Assembly (NCBI GenBank): GCA_000328365.1
Contig: KB304553.1
Coordinates: 47,636-111,635, forward strand
Direction: 5' to 3'
DNA: 64,000 nt
Source of the DNA: Capitella teleta
Taxonomy: Eukaryota > Annelida > Polychaeta > Capitellidae
The position numbers were made by a program, and so were the translations under genes. Below, piece after piece: positions 49,994 to 62,091 of this stretch (positions are counted from its first letter, which is position 1; each line of letters opens with the position of its first letter). The notes under the pieces were generated by a model, which searched no databases, was not told the DNA's origin, and worked only from the letters and a program-made list of their open reading frames with translations.

Positions 49994-52900
49994 CTAAGCA
50001 TTGATCAAAGAGGTTGGCATTCCTGATACATCCAGTAGAGAATGTTCTTCTTCCAGAAGCTGAGGCCCTGGACCCACCTAAACAGAACAGTGATAATGAA
50101 CAGTAATCATGCAAGAACATATATATACACATACCTTGGTGTGTATAATATATTGTAGAGCTCCAACTGGTTGAGGGTTGATGGGAATATCATTCAACAA
50201 TTTCTGTGAACAATGAAAATCAATCAATTGAACAATTGATTAAATTAATACCTGTTCTGGTTTTTGAGGTTCAGAGAGCAGACCTCGAATGTATTGCTCG
50301 TTGTTGACGTCATACGGGAAGAAATGGTTGATGAAACCAAGCACCAGAGGCACATGGTCCTCCAGCAGATAGAGACACGCGTTGGGGCCGGCATCAAAGG
50401 TGTAGGCCAGCTGCATGCAAATACACATTAATCTGAAGGAAAAGGCGAGAGACTACTCACCACACTCTTCTTGAAGTGAGCGTTTATTGCGTGCACCATG
50501 CGGACAATCTTATGTGAGATATCCGTCATGTATGAAATAGGAGGATACGTATCTAAGCAAACTGAGTGAAACTGATTGCTATCCTATATGCGACACCAAC
50601 ATTCAGTGTATAATGCATGTGAGTCGGTATTGCAAAACCTTCATTGTTAGATCTGCAAAAGATTCAAAATCTTTCTTTTGAATGGCTTCAATCATCGCTT
50701 GCATTCTCTCAGGAACAATTTTCTCAGCGCGATGTTTCAGCAAGGGACTCGTCTTCACGGACGTCTGCATACCCGCTGTGCTTCCCACATGCTTCTTATC
50801 GGCGCTGACCTAATTAATAAATAAGCCATAATCAATTAACGATACAAGATATCAAATGCAAACGCACCACAAGAATTAAAACTCTCATTTCTGGCCAGTG
50901 ATTTTCGGACGCCACTTGTCGGGCAACACTATCCGATCCGTCCTTCTCTTTTCCCATTTCCCACTCAACGAAACCTCCATACACGCTCCGACATGCACTT
51001 CCTGATCCCTGCCTGTCATTAATCCAGTTATATCATCAGAAATTACAATTATAATGGCTCACCTGGCTATGTCAGAAATATCGCCATCAACATTGAAGAG
51101 TTTCGACAGAGAAAACACTGAAAGTAATCACCAGGAATTGTCCAGTAATTTCAAGATTTGAGGCTGTTACCTAAACATGCTAATCCGGCCGCAGATGATG
51201 CAAGACCAGCTGCAGTTGGGAAGTTATTCTCAGAACAAATGTGTACGCGCCAAGTCAGCATGTCAAGGTCATCCTCACAGCCGGACTTGCGTTTCCTGGC
51301 TCTTCGGCGTACTAAAATAATAAATAAGATAATGTAGATAATATAATTGTGAGATAAGTGATAAGATTTTCAATTCATTTTTCAAGATTATTAACTATGA
51401 CCACTAATAATTTTTTCCACCCAATACATGCAAAGGAAATGCATGATAATGATTTTCTTAACAGCACTTGAGGAAGTACTCACTTTCTTTAAGAACGTTT
51501 TGCAGACGAGGATTATCAAGCGACTGCTCTCTGAAAAAAAAAGAGGGTTCAGGTTCAGGTTCAGGTTGATTGGATTAAAGTGCCTTTGTTTTGGCACTAT
51601 TACAATCTGACGTTCGAGTTTCTCTTTATTTATATCTTCTATTTCTAAAAGATATAACCTCATAAATAATACATTAATAACTGAAATAAAACTAAACTGG
51701 AATAACCAACCAAATAATGAGCCCTACTTCCCTCCCCCCTTCCCCAAAACAACAGAACAAAATGATAACAAATGAACAGATAAATAAGTGAATGAATAGA
51801 TAAATAAAGAATAAAGATAAATAAAGAATAAAGATAAAAAGAGAAACACATAAAATGAATAAATAAATGACCAGAAGATACTCGTTGCTCTACTCATTCA
51901 TAGTGCGAGAGGACGCCGCCTGGTAGGGGTCAAGTGTATTTTGTTTCAGCGGAAGCTACATCAATTGTATCACAAGAAGCTATCTCAATTTATCTCAAAA
52001 ATACAAAAATAAAGTGCTTACTGCCCGTTGAGCCACATTCGGTCTTTGGTGAAGCCAGCACTCGCTGCCACAGTTGTCTTCGCTCTCAACTAAGAAGAAA
52101 GGAGACAAAATGGTTGCCAAATCAGAACTGAAACAAAATGCAGGAGGGAAGCAATACCTGCTGCTGGTCCAGGGTTCCGCTGAGGGATGCATTGATTGGC
52201 AGGATTAATTTCTCATCACGCTTGCCCCCTGCAAAGTGCAGAGAAAAAAGATCGAAATCTCGTTTGATATATTGATAAACTAAGACAATGTCAAATGTGC
52301 TTCATTTAGAATCACAACTCGAACACTGTGTGTCTGTCTTATGTCCTCTGATCACTGACGTATGACTCACTCTGATTGGAACTCTTGAGTGTAGTAACAG
52401 CGTAAACACTATAGTTAGCTGATATACTATAGCGATACCTAGGCCTATCAATTGCCGCATGAATATGCGGAATATGGTCTGCCATATTAGGCTCGCCTAT
52501 CCTTATGAAAAATCGCCTTTCACCAACAATATTATTACAATAGCCTACTAATTTTCTCATGAATACTTCACAAAACATCCATTGTAATCATATCTCACGT
52601 CAATAGTTGTTTGACTCTTCTAAAAATATTGAGTTTTCAACTTTTTAGGAGACGCCGGCCTGATTCCAAGAAAGGCCCGAAATTTCCATCCAAGCTTCGG
52701 CTTGGCGCTGCTGGCGAATGTTTATATTGCGCAATATTCACTGCTGCCAGCATTTTTCTCAATAAAATTAGGACACAGGTGAAATCTAAAACCCGGATAG
52801 GTGTTTGTGGCCAAAGTTCCAGGCTACAGCATGGACGCTGTTATATTTGGCAGATCTATCGCGTGAAAATTGTAAGATAACATAGAAGCCTAAAATTTTA

Positions 52901-53324
52901 ATTAGTGTGGACTCATTTGGGCCTGACATGGTAGGGCTAATCCACAGACAATCGGGATCAGTCATAGTATCACTCATAGTACAAGGCTAAGCGATACCCC
53001 ATGTCTCGCCAGATGCCTCATAATTCACAGGATAAGAGTGTAAGATAGTATTATAGTATTATAATTAGCGGTATGTAAACTCAAATTATAGTACAGTGAA
53101 TAACTCAATAAGTCTAGTTCATAAGTGAGTCATAGTCAATAAAATATAAATGAATAATTGTCTATTATTTAGCACCTATTACTTTACAAGTTAAGTTTAC
53201 TAGTATTACTATTAGTTATTTAGTATTATTTTAGGCTATTCAACTTCAAATTTAACTCACAATATTTGATGACGGCAATGTTAACCGGACCAGTGCAAGT
53301 TTTCGAGATGATTTTCACACTCAT
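49994..53324 (-). CDS. MVD: Mevalonate diphosphate decarboxylase, 12 exons
   Basis: Exons (minus): 53324-53261, 52228-52158, 52089-52022, 51530-51484, 51311-51171, 51117-51063, 51012-50868, 50809-50639, 50583-50461, 50410-50252, 50203-50135, 50077-49994. All are GT-AG, phases match, and the sum is 1197 nt, i.e. 398 residues (human about 400). The ATP-dependent decarboxylation of mevalonate 5-diphosphate to isopentenyl diphosphate is the last step of the mevalonate pathway. Motifs seen: [18 protein letters not shown] (N-terminal substrate loop), [15 protein letters not shown]-binding loop [15 protein letters not shown] (112-126), [16 protein letters not shown] (151-166), [18 protein letters not shown] and [10 protein letters not shown] with the catalytic Asp301. 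Most introns are under 80 bp. It lies head-to-head with CCDC43. Confidence 0.98.
51545..51765 (-). repeat. AACCTG-tailed retroposon copy in MVD intron 3
   Basis: Read on the minus strand it ends in three to four AACCTG hexamers and carries a GGCACTTTAATCCAATC box. It is an inverted copy of 57625-57838, matching over about 215 bases including the GGAAGTAGGGCT and AGAAATAGAAGATATAAAT segments. It looks like a short LINE/SINE 3' end. Confidence 0.85.
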
Positions 53325-53709
53325 GCTGATAAGATGTACCGATATGACGAAACACGAGATTAAAACGACAGTCTGTGAGCAGAATGTTGAGTTTCGACAG
53401 CGGATTTGGGTTTTACACGTTATCGTCTGATCGCATCGTCTGCTGCTGCAGATAACCTTGACCCATGACCTCATGGTGCCATTTGTAACGAGCGATCTGA
53501 TTGGTCGGATACTCATGCGGTGATGTTGACTGGTAAAATTCTCATCACAACCATTTATTTTGTAGCCAATCAAATGAGTCCATGGAGTTTTCATGGCATT
53601 GTTTCTCTCTTTAGTTAGCTCGTTACAAGCAGCTGATAAAGAGATTATATTCACTCAGAACAATGAAATTATCTCGGAAACTGAATACCCATTTCTTTCC
53701 TCGATTATA
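53325..53709. promoter_or_regulatory. MVD-proximal half of a divergent promoter
   Basis: Inferred: only 385 bases separate the MVD start codon from the left end of the transposon, and 87 bases separate its right end from the CCDC43 ATG. No TATA box is obvious. An ATTGG (53506-53510) is present. Confidence 0.4.
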
Positions 53710-56700
53710 CAGATAGAGTGGGCCAAAAATCTATTCCATGTTAAAAACTTAACTTTTAAATGATCAACAATTAAAAATTTATTCCAAAAAATAACTACCT
53801 GGTATATGCATTGACTACATTATTATGCACCCATTTATGCAGAGATGTCACATAAAAAGTAATTTTTGAATGAGGGAGTAACATTTAAATGCCAGTGTAG
53901 TGTGATTGCGAAGGGAGGTAAATCAAATGAGTCCCTGAACGAGCATTATGGATTGTGTAGTGGACAGGGCGAGCAAATCCAAGCCTGTGACCTGACGAAC
54001 TGCCCAAATTACGAGCTCATCTGAGAGCTAGAGTGCAATGCTCGACACACAGATATTGAGACAACAGCAGACCAGATCTCAAACGATCAATTTCATCACT
54101 TTGCGCCCGCCATCCAGTGTGTAGTTAGCGCTGGATTGCACCCCAGCTGTGAAGTTGTATATGGTACGTATGTTCCAGTGATTATTACATTGGTACCAAG
54201 ATTCTGTTTGATCCCACGGGAATTGAATTATTTACCCAAAGCTGTATCATTGTTTTCAAGACTGTTTCGTTAATTTTTTAATTTTTTAATTTTGCTCCTC
54301 ATGCACTAGTGATATTTCATATTCTCACTTATCAGCATTGAAGTTCCTTGCAATAGTCCTGCATTCTCTTTACATCCCATTTAATTTTGTTCACTTGGTT
54401 CTATTTGCTATGCTTTACATGTTAATTAAGTGAGTGCATGCGGTGACCTAGTTTAACCATTCTAAAATTGTTGATGCATATCTGACGCCTTCATCTTTCA
54501 GCAGTGTTCAGTTGTCGATTTCAGTCTTTTTTCTTTTCACAGCGCATTGGAGTAGTTCTTGGCGCATGCGTATTCAGTCTGTTCTTTAATTGCTACCTCA
54601 GCATTGATCAGCAGTCCGTTAGTTTAAGTTTTGCACAATGCTTATTAATATCGTTGCACATAATAATTTATATGAGATCTGCTGGTTTTGACTTGGGGTT
54701 AGTTTAATGCATGCACAATTGCATATGCATGTTTGATCGCCACGATTTTCGGATGTGCGTAGACCCCAAAGCCAGCCGGGAAAAGCCGACTAGCCAGCCG
54801 AAAAAAATATGTGAGCCGCCGCGGCCGGAATTTTACTGATTTGGCGAAAAACAGTTGGCTCAGTCGCTCGAAATTATTGTCATGATTTATATAATTTCAC
54901 CAGTCATTGTATGCTGCATTTTTGAACCAAACACCAAGATTGTGATCGCGACTTCAAGAAGTGGAAATGCAGCATAATTTAATAGAAACAAAAGTTCTAA
55001 AAAAGAAAGATACTCACTATACTGATATTGAGATGAAACCAACAATTACCTCGCTGCCAAAAGAACTGAGATGCGGAAAAAAGTTATCTTTTCTATATAT
55101 AATTCTCAATGTTAAACATTTCTCAATTTCCCAAAGAAAGTCAAAGAGAACGGTACCTAACCAATGATTCAGGGACTATTGTGAAACTACCAGCTGCCCA
55201 GCATTGGAACATCGCGGTATGCATGTACCCAACAGCAAGCATCACATTTATTATAGGCTGAGACTATAATTATACTTATATGATTACTGTATTTTCCGTA
55301 ATCTGTATGTGTAATAAATGAATGTGTACTGCAGTAGCTATTGTATCAGTTTATTGACACATGGTCAATTTAATCGGGAGAAACATGAGAGAAAATGGCA
55401 GGGAGGGATGGGGTGACTTCTACTAAAGGTTTCCACGAGAATTTCGTTTCAGGCACCAGCATAAAATAAATATGCAGCTTTCATTTGGTTGAGCTCAGTG
55501 AGCTCCTTAATTCTCAATGATATTATTTTCTTGTGCATACAGCTGGACGTATTTTAGCGAAAAAACATAAATGTAATATTGTATTTAATGCATGTGCATG
55601 TATTAGCACTGCAGCTGATCTGAGTCAGCCTGAAAAAATGTCAGTCGGCCATAAAAAGTCGGCTCACCGACTAGCCAGCCTAAAAAGGCCTCAGCCAGCC
55701 ACAGTTCAATTGGCTGGCTGGCTGGCTTTGGGGTCTAGATGTACGTTTATGTTAATTGCCGTTGCATGGGGTAATGAATCATGTGAGGGAGAGGGAGAGG
55801 GAAAGGGAGGTGGCTCAGAATATCAATGATCCGGTCGGATTTAAAGACGCATTATGGCGTCAAGTAAACATACTGGTGGACACTCATTCCGAGGAAGAAT
55901 TCAACCAAATGAAATGCGGAAACTTCAGGAGAAGCTACCAGATCCAGATTTCTGCCAATTCGAAGATTTTTTTTTTTTTTGGGAGACATCCACTTTGAAA
56001 GCAATCATAGAAGAGATTGAGAAAGTTAAGAATAAGAGAGATGATTTGCTAGAGCGCTTGAAAAGCTCCAAAGAAAGGACCACCACAATTAGCTAAGGCA
56101 CGTGCCACCTGGAAACGCTTCCGCCACAGGAAAGAGAAGAAATCGTCTGAAGATGAGGGCAGAAACGAAAGCGAGAATCATGTCTCAGATTCAAATTCTT
56201 TTTTGCTTCCCAAACTGATTGATCGTGATGTTCCCATCACCCTCCAAGACTTTGATCCCTCATCCAAGCAGTGTGTGCCTGGCGACCAGTATCCAATTCA
56301 GAATTCGGAAGTTGGTAATCCATCTCACTCGTCTGACATAGGGTTCACAACTTCTGCGTTTTCTAGTTTGGGAATTCTAGGTTGTCAAATACCATTGGCA
56401 TGCATTGATGCTGCCACTGCACTGAAACGTGCTCTGATCAATCTTCCAAGCCTCCTGATGATTGTTTTGAAGTTCGTCATTGCCAAATACCACTGGTGCA
56501 CATTGACAGCGCCATTTCACTTTCACTGACACCTGCTTTAATCAATATTCCGAGGCCTCTTGATAATGTTGAGTGAGTGAGTTATTGAGTGATGGGGTTT
56601 TACGGCTCCAACCCATTCAGGTCTTGATAATGTTAATTTTGATTCTGGGAATAGCCAAACACTCTTGGTTTACACTGACTCACGCACCTCACCTCTAATT

Positions 56701-57300
56701 GCTGCATTAATTAATGTTCCGAGACCACCTGATACTTCTGGGATGCGCCAACACAGACCATGCGACCATCTTCATTCCACACTGACAGATTTAGCGGATC
56801 CTCCAGACGATTATGTCTTAGTAATGTCATATGGATTAATCTGGAAAAGTTGAACGAGCATGCAGAACTTACCAATATTAAGAAAAAGGTTACTCCTCCA
56901 TGTTATTTTGAGTTACATGGTTCCCAACAACTCCTTAACATGCCTAACATTATGGATGGACTTATTAACAAGCTCCTGTTGCTATTGGGTGTGCTCTTCC
57001 ATGATGCATCGCCTCCCTCCATTTTCCAAGGTTGGGGATGAAGAAGCTTGATTGCAATTACCGGTTTAATGATTAAGCTCGCAATAAATCTCTTTGTGAT
57101 CACATACTACTCGCATTTGTCAATGTTCCTCCTTTTTATTTGACTTCTTTGCATGGGGATCAGGGAGGGGGACAAAAATGTGCACAAAATAAGCTAGTCA
57201 ATTCACACCAGGTAGTGATTTTATTTTAGTATTTGTTCAATTTTAGCTATTTTAAAAGTTTAGTTCGTAACATGGAGTAGACTAATTTTGGCTCACTCTG
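53710..57300. mobile_element. 3.6-kb TA-flanked DNA transposon with long imperfect terminal inverted repeats
   Basis: The left end CAGATAGAGTGGGCCAAAA and the right-end reverse complement CAGAGTGAGCCAAAATTAG match and continue through CTCCATGTTA and AACTTTTAAA. More distal sub-terminal blocks (GAGGAACATTTAAATGCGAGT type) also pair, giving imperfect terminal repeats of about 200 bp. TA occurs at both flanks (53708-53709, 57301-57302). TA duplication suggests Tc1/mariner/pogo or a related superfamily, but no DDE domain is recognised. Internal frames exist: 54961-55167, 55756-56096 (with IIEEIEKVKNKRDDLLERLK) and 56100-56530. Much of 55800-56530 reads as one charged, frame-broken protein of unknown kind. 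A hAT-like MITE is nested inside. Confidence 0.8.
54760..55737. mobile_element. 978-bp hAT-like MITE nested in the larger transposon
   Basis: Terminal inverted repeats TAGACCCCAAAGCCAGCC / GGCTGGCTTTGGGGTCTA are perfect over the first 18 bases. Further GACTAGCCAGCC blocks pair inside. The flanks are GATGTGCG (54752-54759) and GATGTACG (55738-55745), an 8-bp target duplication with one change. Eight-base duplications fit the hAT superfamily. No transposase is encoded. Confidence 0.9.
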
Positions 57301-57387
57301 TAGATAATTGTGGTAATAACGAATAATGGCTACAAGAACTAAGTTTGTTCATATCGTTCTCGGTTTTCCATACTCACTCAAATAAAG

Positions 57388-59229
57388 ATGGCTGCGCCCA
57401 CGACTGATCAGTTTGATGGTTGGCTCGGCCAGAAATTAACTTGTCTTAACCCTGAAGTAGATTTAGATGTTTTTGTTGAATATATCAAAGGTATTTTAGA
57501 AACTGAAACAGAGGAAGAAGATGTTGTCGAGTCTATGTCTGGAATTCTGTCTGAAATTACGGTAATAAGGGCTAAAATGTGGGATTATCGCTCGCTAATG
57601 TGTGGACCATATTCATGATATGATCATATGTTCTGTTGTGGGGAAGGGGGGAGGGAAGTAGGGCTTATTATTTGGCTGGTTATTCCAGTTTAGTTTTATT
57701 TTAGTTATTACTGTATTATTTATGAGGTTATATCTTTTAGAAATAGAAGATATAAATAAAGAGAAACTCGAACGTCAGATTGTAACAGTGCCGAAACAAA
57801 GGCACTTTAATCCAATCAACCTGAACCTGAACCTGATTGACTAATTGAGTGACTCGATAATTGACAATTAATATTAATATTCATTGATAAATGATCATTG
57901 AAGATTTTCATTAGCACAGATAAATCGGGGGAAGTCTGCGTACCTCCCTCACTCTCGCTGTTGTATGTCAGCTATATATTCATAATTCATATAATAGATT
58001 AAATTAATATTAATTTTTCTATAATTTTTATTAATTCATTAATTGGCATATTATAATTTGATATTATTGATATGATTGATACTAATTTACTAATTCCTGA
58101 GTGTCTACGTACAGAGTGGCTCTGTAAGCTGAAGGCTAATATGTCGAGGTGATTTCCATGTGCGGCTGAACCAGACCACCAGCATTGTGGAGTCGCTTCA
58201 CGGAAATTACCGAAACAGCTTCGTTTTTAACTCTTTTAAAGTGACTCTGTTTTTAGTGGGTTTCACTATTTTATATTTCCTCTACATTGCATGCTTAAAT
58301 CTTGAATTTTACTAATAATTATGAATGAGTAATGACTCATAATCATAATGATGCTTGTTATGCTTAGGAATTCATGCCAGTCAATGCCTGTGTGTATTTG
58401 AATCTGTGTCATTGAGTCATTTACCCCTCTTTGATCACCACGCTCACTACAAATATCTCACAGACATTTCACTGTTTCAGGAAGAAAGTGAGACTCTGAC
58501 TCAATGCAAAGTTATCTTTGAGGAGTGGAATCGATGCCTTGGCTCAGAGGCAGAGAAGCTGAAGAATGTTCCCAAAGGTTTGTGCTTCCTCTTTTCATAA
58601 TCAGTGCTGTACTTCATTATATCTTCTCCCGTAGAGAACTTAGAAGACACAATGCACAACATCATGGAGCAGCAGACCAAACAAGCCGTGGTGGTCAACA
58701 AGAAAGTGCCCAAGAAGTCAGCAGAGAATAAAGCCGCCATACTGGCTCAGTATTCGCAAGTTTCAGATGGCGAAGGGTCAGTGATAATGATGTGCTTGTT
58801 GAAGCTGTTCATTGCGGTTTATTTTGCAGGGAGGAAGATGGAGCGGAGGAGGAGGATGCCTCGGCCTGTATCCTTTTTGCTAATTCCACAAATGGCGAAT
58901 GGCGACTGCTCCATTTGTCGCTGTCAGTCAATTTTACTCATTGCATATCAATCAGTCAATTTTATTCATTGCAAATCAATCAACATTCATTGCAAGCTTT
59001 CTTAGTGTATTAAAACAATTGATTCCTTCACCGATGTTCAGTGATGGTGAAAAACATGAATGCTCTGGCCATCAACCAGCGAGAGAGAGAGCAGAGAGAG
59101 AAAGCCAAACAGGAGTCAGATCAAAAGAAACAGAAGGACAAGGAAGATCGTGAGAAGCAGAAGCAGAAGGTCACTGACCGCAAGGACGCGGAGAAGAGGC
59201 GTACGCAGAAGGGAGAGCGTAAACGATAG
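57388..59229 (+). CDS. CCDC43: Coiled-coil domain-containing protein 43, five exons
   Basis: Exons: 57388-57561, 58481-58577, 58635-58776, 58830-58867, 59042-59229. All are GT-AG, phases match, and the sum is 639 nt, i.e. 212 residues (human about 224). The start ATG lies in a good AAGATGGCT context. The N-terminal part (1-60) is the conserved PWI-like helical region (FDGWLGQKL, VDLDVFVEYIKGILE), followed by a VIFEEWNRC helix. Then come an acidic patch (EEDGAEEEDASA) and a highly charged C-terminal coiled coil ending KRRTQKGERKR, matching the KRTQ(R/K)GERKR end of animal CCDC43. The cellular role is poorly known. It is divergently transcribed from MVD. Intron 1 (919 bp) holds the AACCTG-tailed repeat. 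Confidence 0.94.
57625..57838 (+). repeat. AACCTG-tailed retroposon copy in CCDC43 intron 1
   Basis: Plus-strand copy of the element in MVD intron 3. It ends ...CCAATCAACCTGAACCTGAACCTG. The two copies are in opposite orientation, each antisense or sense relative to divergent genes. Confidence 0.85.
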
Positions 59230-59748
59230 CACCCCCCCACTTTCTCGTCTGCGTTACTGTGTTGCCTTTTAGTGAATTGCGTGTGTTGTGCTATAATATA
59301 TGCTATAATGTATGTGTGTATGTTGAAGCCTTCTTCCATTTGGTCTGCATGTTGCCTTTCTCCCTTTCAAGAAATAATTATTCCTTCATCAGAATTTTGT
59401 GTTTTTATTATTTTTGCTCTGTTTTTTTTTTCTATCTAAATTGACCTCTTTTCTGTGTGAGTTTTTTTTGTCAGTGAAGTTTTTTCTGTTTTTTTGTGAG
59501 TTTTTTTCTGTCAAACCAATTGATTGAATGAAATACGTTTCTTCATGGTTTCCCAAACTCTGTGTTGTTTTACATTTCATTAAATCACTTGTGCGACAGG
59601 GATTTTCATAATCAGTAAAAATTACATTAGGCAAGTGACACTTGATCAAGCAGAGTACTATGCTGTGCTCAGTATTAGTTAACCCAATTCACATTGATCA
59701 AATCAAAGCATCATCAATTTGTGTGTTCAGAAGTGGAATTGTTTACCG
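59230..59748. other. CCDC43 3' flank
   Basis: T-rich DNA. No canonical polyadenylation hexamer stands out and no gene is present. Confidence 0.4.
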
Positions 59749-60785
59749 CAGGCGTCAACCTTTTCAAACAGTGGGCCATTACGCAGGAACCAGCTAAATC
59801 CAATGGGCTTCAAAATAATACACAATTTTGCATATTTAAAACTGGCAAATGTAGCCTATTTAATTAGAATGAAAAGATCATCAAGTCAGTGAGACAACTG
59901 GTGCTGTCGACCACCGGCGAGACGATCAATGTCTGGGGTGATCGATGAAGTAGCCAGAAGGAGGATGTCATCCAAGTGTTGGTCCGTGAGTTGACTTCTC
60001 GTCTTGCACTTGGAAGGATACAGGCTGAGCTGTATCCTTTTGCCCCGAAAGAAGATTGCCAGCTGGGCTGTAAACGAGACGTCGGTGGACTGATCCAGGG
60101 CAATGGAGAAGTAGCGGGCTGACTTGCACCTCTCCTTCAGAGTGGTCCGCATATCACTCGCAAGCTCCTCAACACGACGGGTGAGGGTTTGAGCAGAGAG
60201 ACTGACTTTGCTAAAGTGCTTCTTAGCGGGACACATCAAGCAGCTCTCGACGAACGCTCTGTCGGTGAAGGGCTACTGCTCCTTGGCCATGATGTACGCC
60301 ATGCGGTAGCTGTCACGGGTGTTGCCTTCAGCGGCCTCCTTAGCCTTGGAGACTGTCTTCTCCATGAAGGCACTCTGCCGGTCCAGCTGTGACTTCAGTC
60401 GGGTGAACTCCTTCCTCTCGTCCTCTGGCATCTCACTCTGCTGGGGGTGGACAGTCTCAAAGTGCCGCCTGATGTTGCAGACCTTGTTTGCATTGATGAC
60501 ATTGCCGCAGATGAGACAGAACAGTTTCATGCCAAGCTCGGTGAAGAAGAAGTCTTGCCACTCCTTCTTGAAGACGCGGTTCTCGTCCGCCAGCTTCCTC
60601 TTCTTTGCAGGAGGGGTAGCCGTGGCCATTCTGGAAGGACAAAGAATTGTTATCAAGTGCGAGCATGGGAATTTGGACTTGAAACGATGATGTGAATAAA
60701 TGCAAAGCAAACTTACATCAGAATTTTCTTGAGTGCAAACCAAGACTTGAACAGCGAAAGATGTAGAGAGAAGTTGCTCGATCAA
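59749..60785 (-). mobile_element. hAT transposon, N-terminal half with BED zinc finger
   Basis: The minus strand from about 60633 encodes MATATPPAKKRKLADENR. A BED-type finger (LFCLICGNVINANKVCNIRRH, with C-x2-C and H-x4-H) and a coiled segment follow. After one in-frame TAG near 60270 the same frame continues through FTDRAFVESCLMCPAKKHF and RYFSIALDQSTDVSFTAQLAIF, the first catalytic-domain block with its Asp. It stops after HLDDILLL...TPDIDRL, so the catalytic centre and dimerisation region are deleted. The low-coordinate end CAGGCGTCAACCTTTTC at 59749 is a hAT-type terminus, with GTTTACCG as candidate target duplication. The other end was not found. It matches the ZBED5/SCAND3-like transposase class. 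Confidence 0.82.
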
Positions 60786-62091
60786 CGATGTGATGAAAAC
60801 TAGGCCTGCAGACGGTGGAACGGCCTTTTATATCCACCCTGAGTGGGCAGCACTGTGCTCTGATTGGCTCTCTTAAAATTTGAAAATCCGAGTACGCATG
60901 AAAAAGCGCTCTGATTCGCTTGTGAAACAGCCCTTATAGTTTTATTGCTCCAACTATTTTTCTGAAGCTTGAAGTACTTGCATGTAATGTAATTTTTGTA
61001 ATTTTGTCCAAAGCATTGTACCTTGCACGAAGAGAATTGTTTCATGCATTTGTTACAATTTTGTGATAACGGGGTGAAAGAAATGCTGTAGCCACATGTA
61101 CCTGTTAATCACAGTTAATGCATGTATAAACATGTCACCAGCATCCATTGTTATTTCTTTAAATTTAGTTCTATTAATCCCACCACCATTATTCTTTATT
61201 GTTACATGAACAATCCGCCCAAATGTGCGTAAATATTGCTAATTGCCCAAGATGGTTTGATACAACACATGAGTAGGGGCTTCACCGGTACATGTATATA
61301 AGATCAATTGATGTCAAAACACAGGAATGATATAATCATGAACCGAATGAATTGGCAGCAGTTCATTTTATTAAATTAATTTCAAGTGTTGGAAAATGCA
61401 AGAAGAAGAGATTCAATGCCCTCATAGAAAAAAAACAAGAGGGAATTCCCATGGAATAAAAAATGAACATATTTTTGGAAGAAGCAATAGATACGGTAAA
61501 CATAAATGACTTTTGATTCTAGACCTCAGTTGTGCGCACACAAAATAACAATAAAGCAGACGTAATACTGTGTATTTTAAAGCAGGCGGCTGACTAGCAA
61601 ATGTAAGAAAAATAGTGAATAATATGTGAAAAATGAGAATAAATTAAAGGAAACAAAAACCCTGCTGTGCGGTACATATAAATATGCATAAATTATAGAG
61701 AAAAAATCGTGCATGAGAGTATAACTCAAGATAATCTGGCTGCATTCATGATGCGTCAGCAGAATTCTGCTTGTATTCAGCAGCGATAAAATTGGAATGA
61801 CTACGGCACCTGGCCACAACATACGGACCCCACTTTCTAAACTATCTTTTGACAACGGCCAAGAAAACATGACAATCACAAAAACAACATATCTCTTTTT
61901 ATCAATCGAGCAGCGTAAAACTAAGCTCGTTATTAATAAGACTCTCTTGATTAATTAGTTCTAAGTATGGGTGTTCTAAGAGGCCACATAATTCAATAAG
62001 AAGGTGGAACCGTCTCCACCAAATAATCATTACATTACTGAAGCATGAAATCATATGAGACAAGAAGTCTTGATCAGGATCTTGTTACCCA
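60786..62091. other. no gene recognised
   Basis: AT-rich 3' flank of the CRAL-TRIO gene. The first 100 bp may still belong to the hAT element's 5' end. Confidence 0.4.

Noticed and set aside
53325-53654. N-terminal extension of MVD in the same open frame
   Set aside because: MVD proteins begin just before the CT(A/G)[12 protein letters not shown] motif. The first Met at 53324 gives the expected length, and the upstream residues look non-coding.
60319-60690. Plus-strand 123-codon frame
   Set aside because: Antisense of the hAT BED-finger coding sequence.
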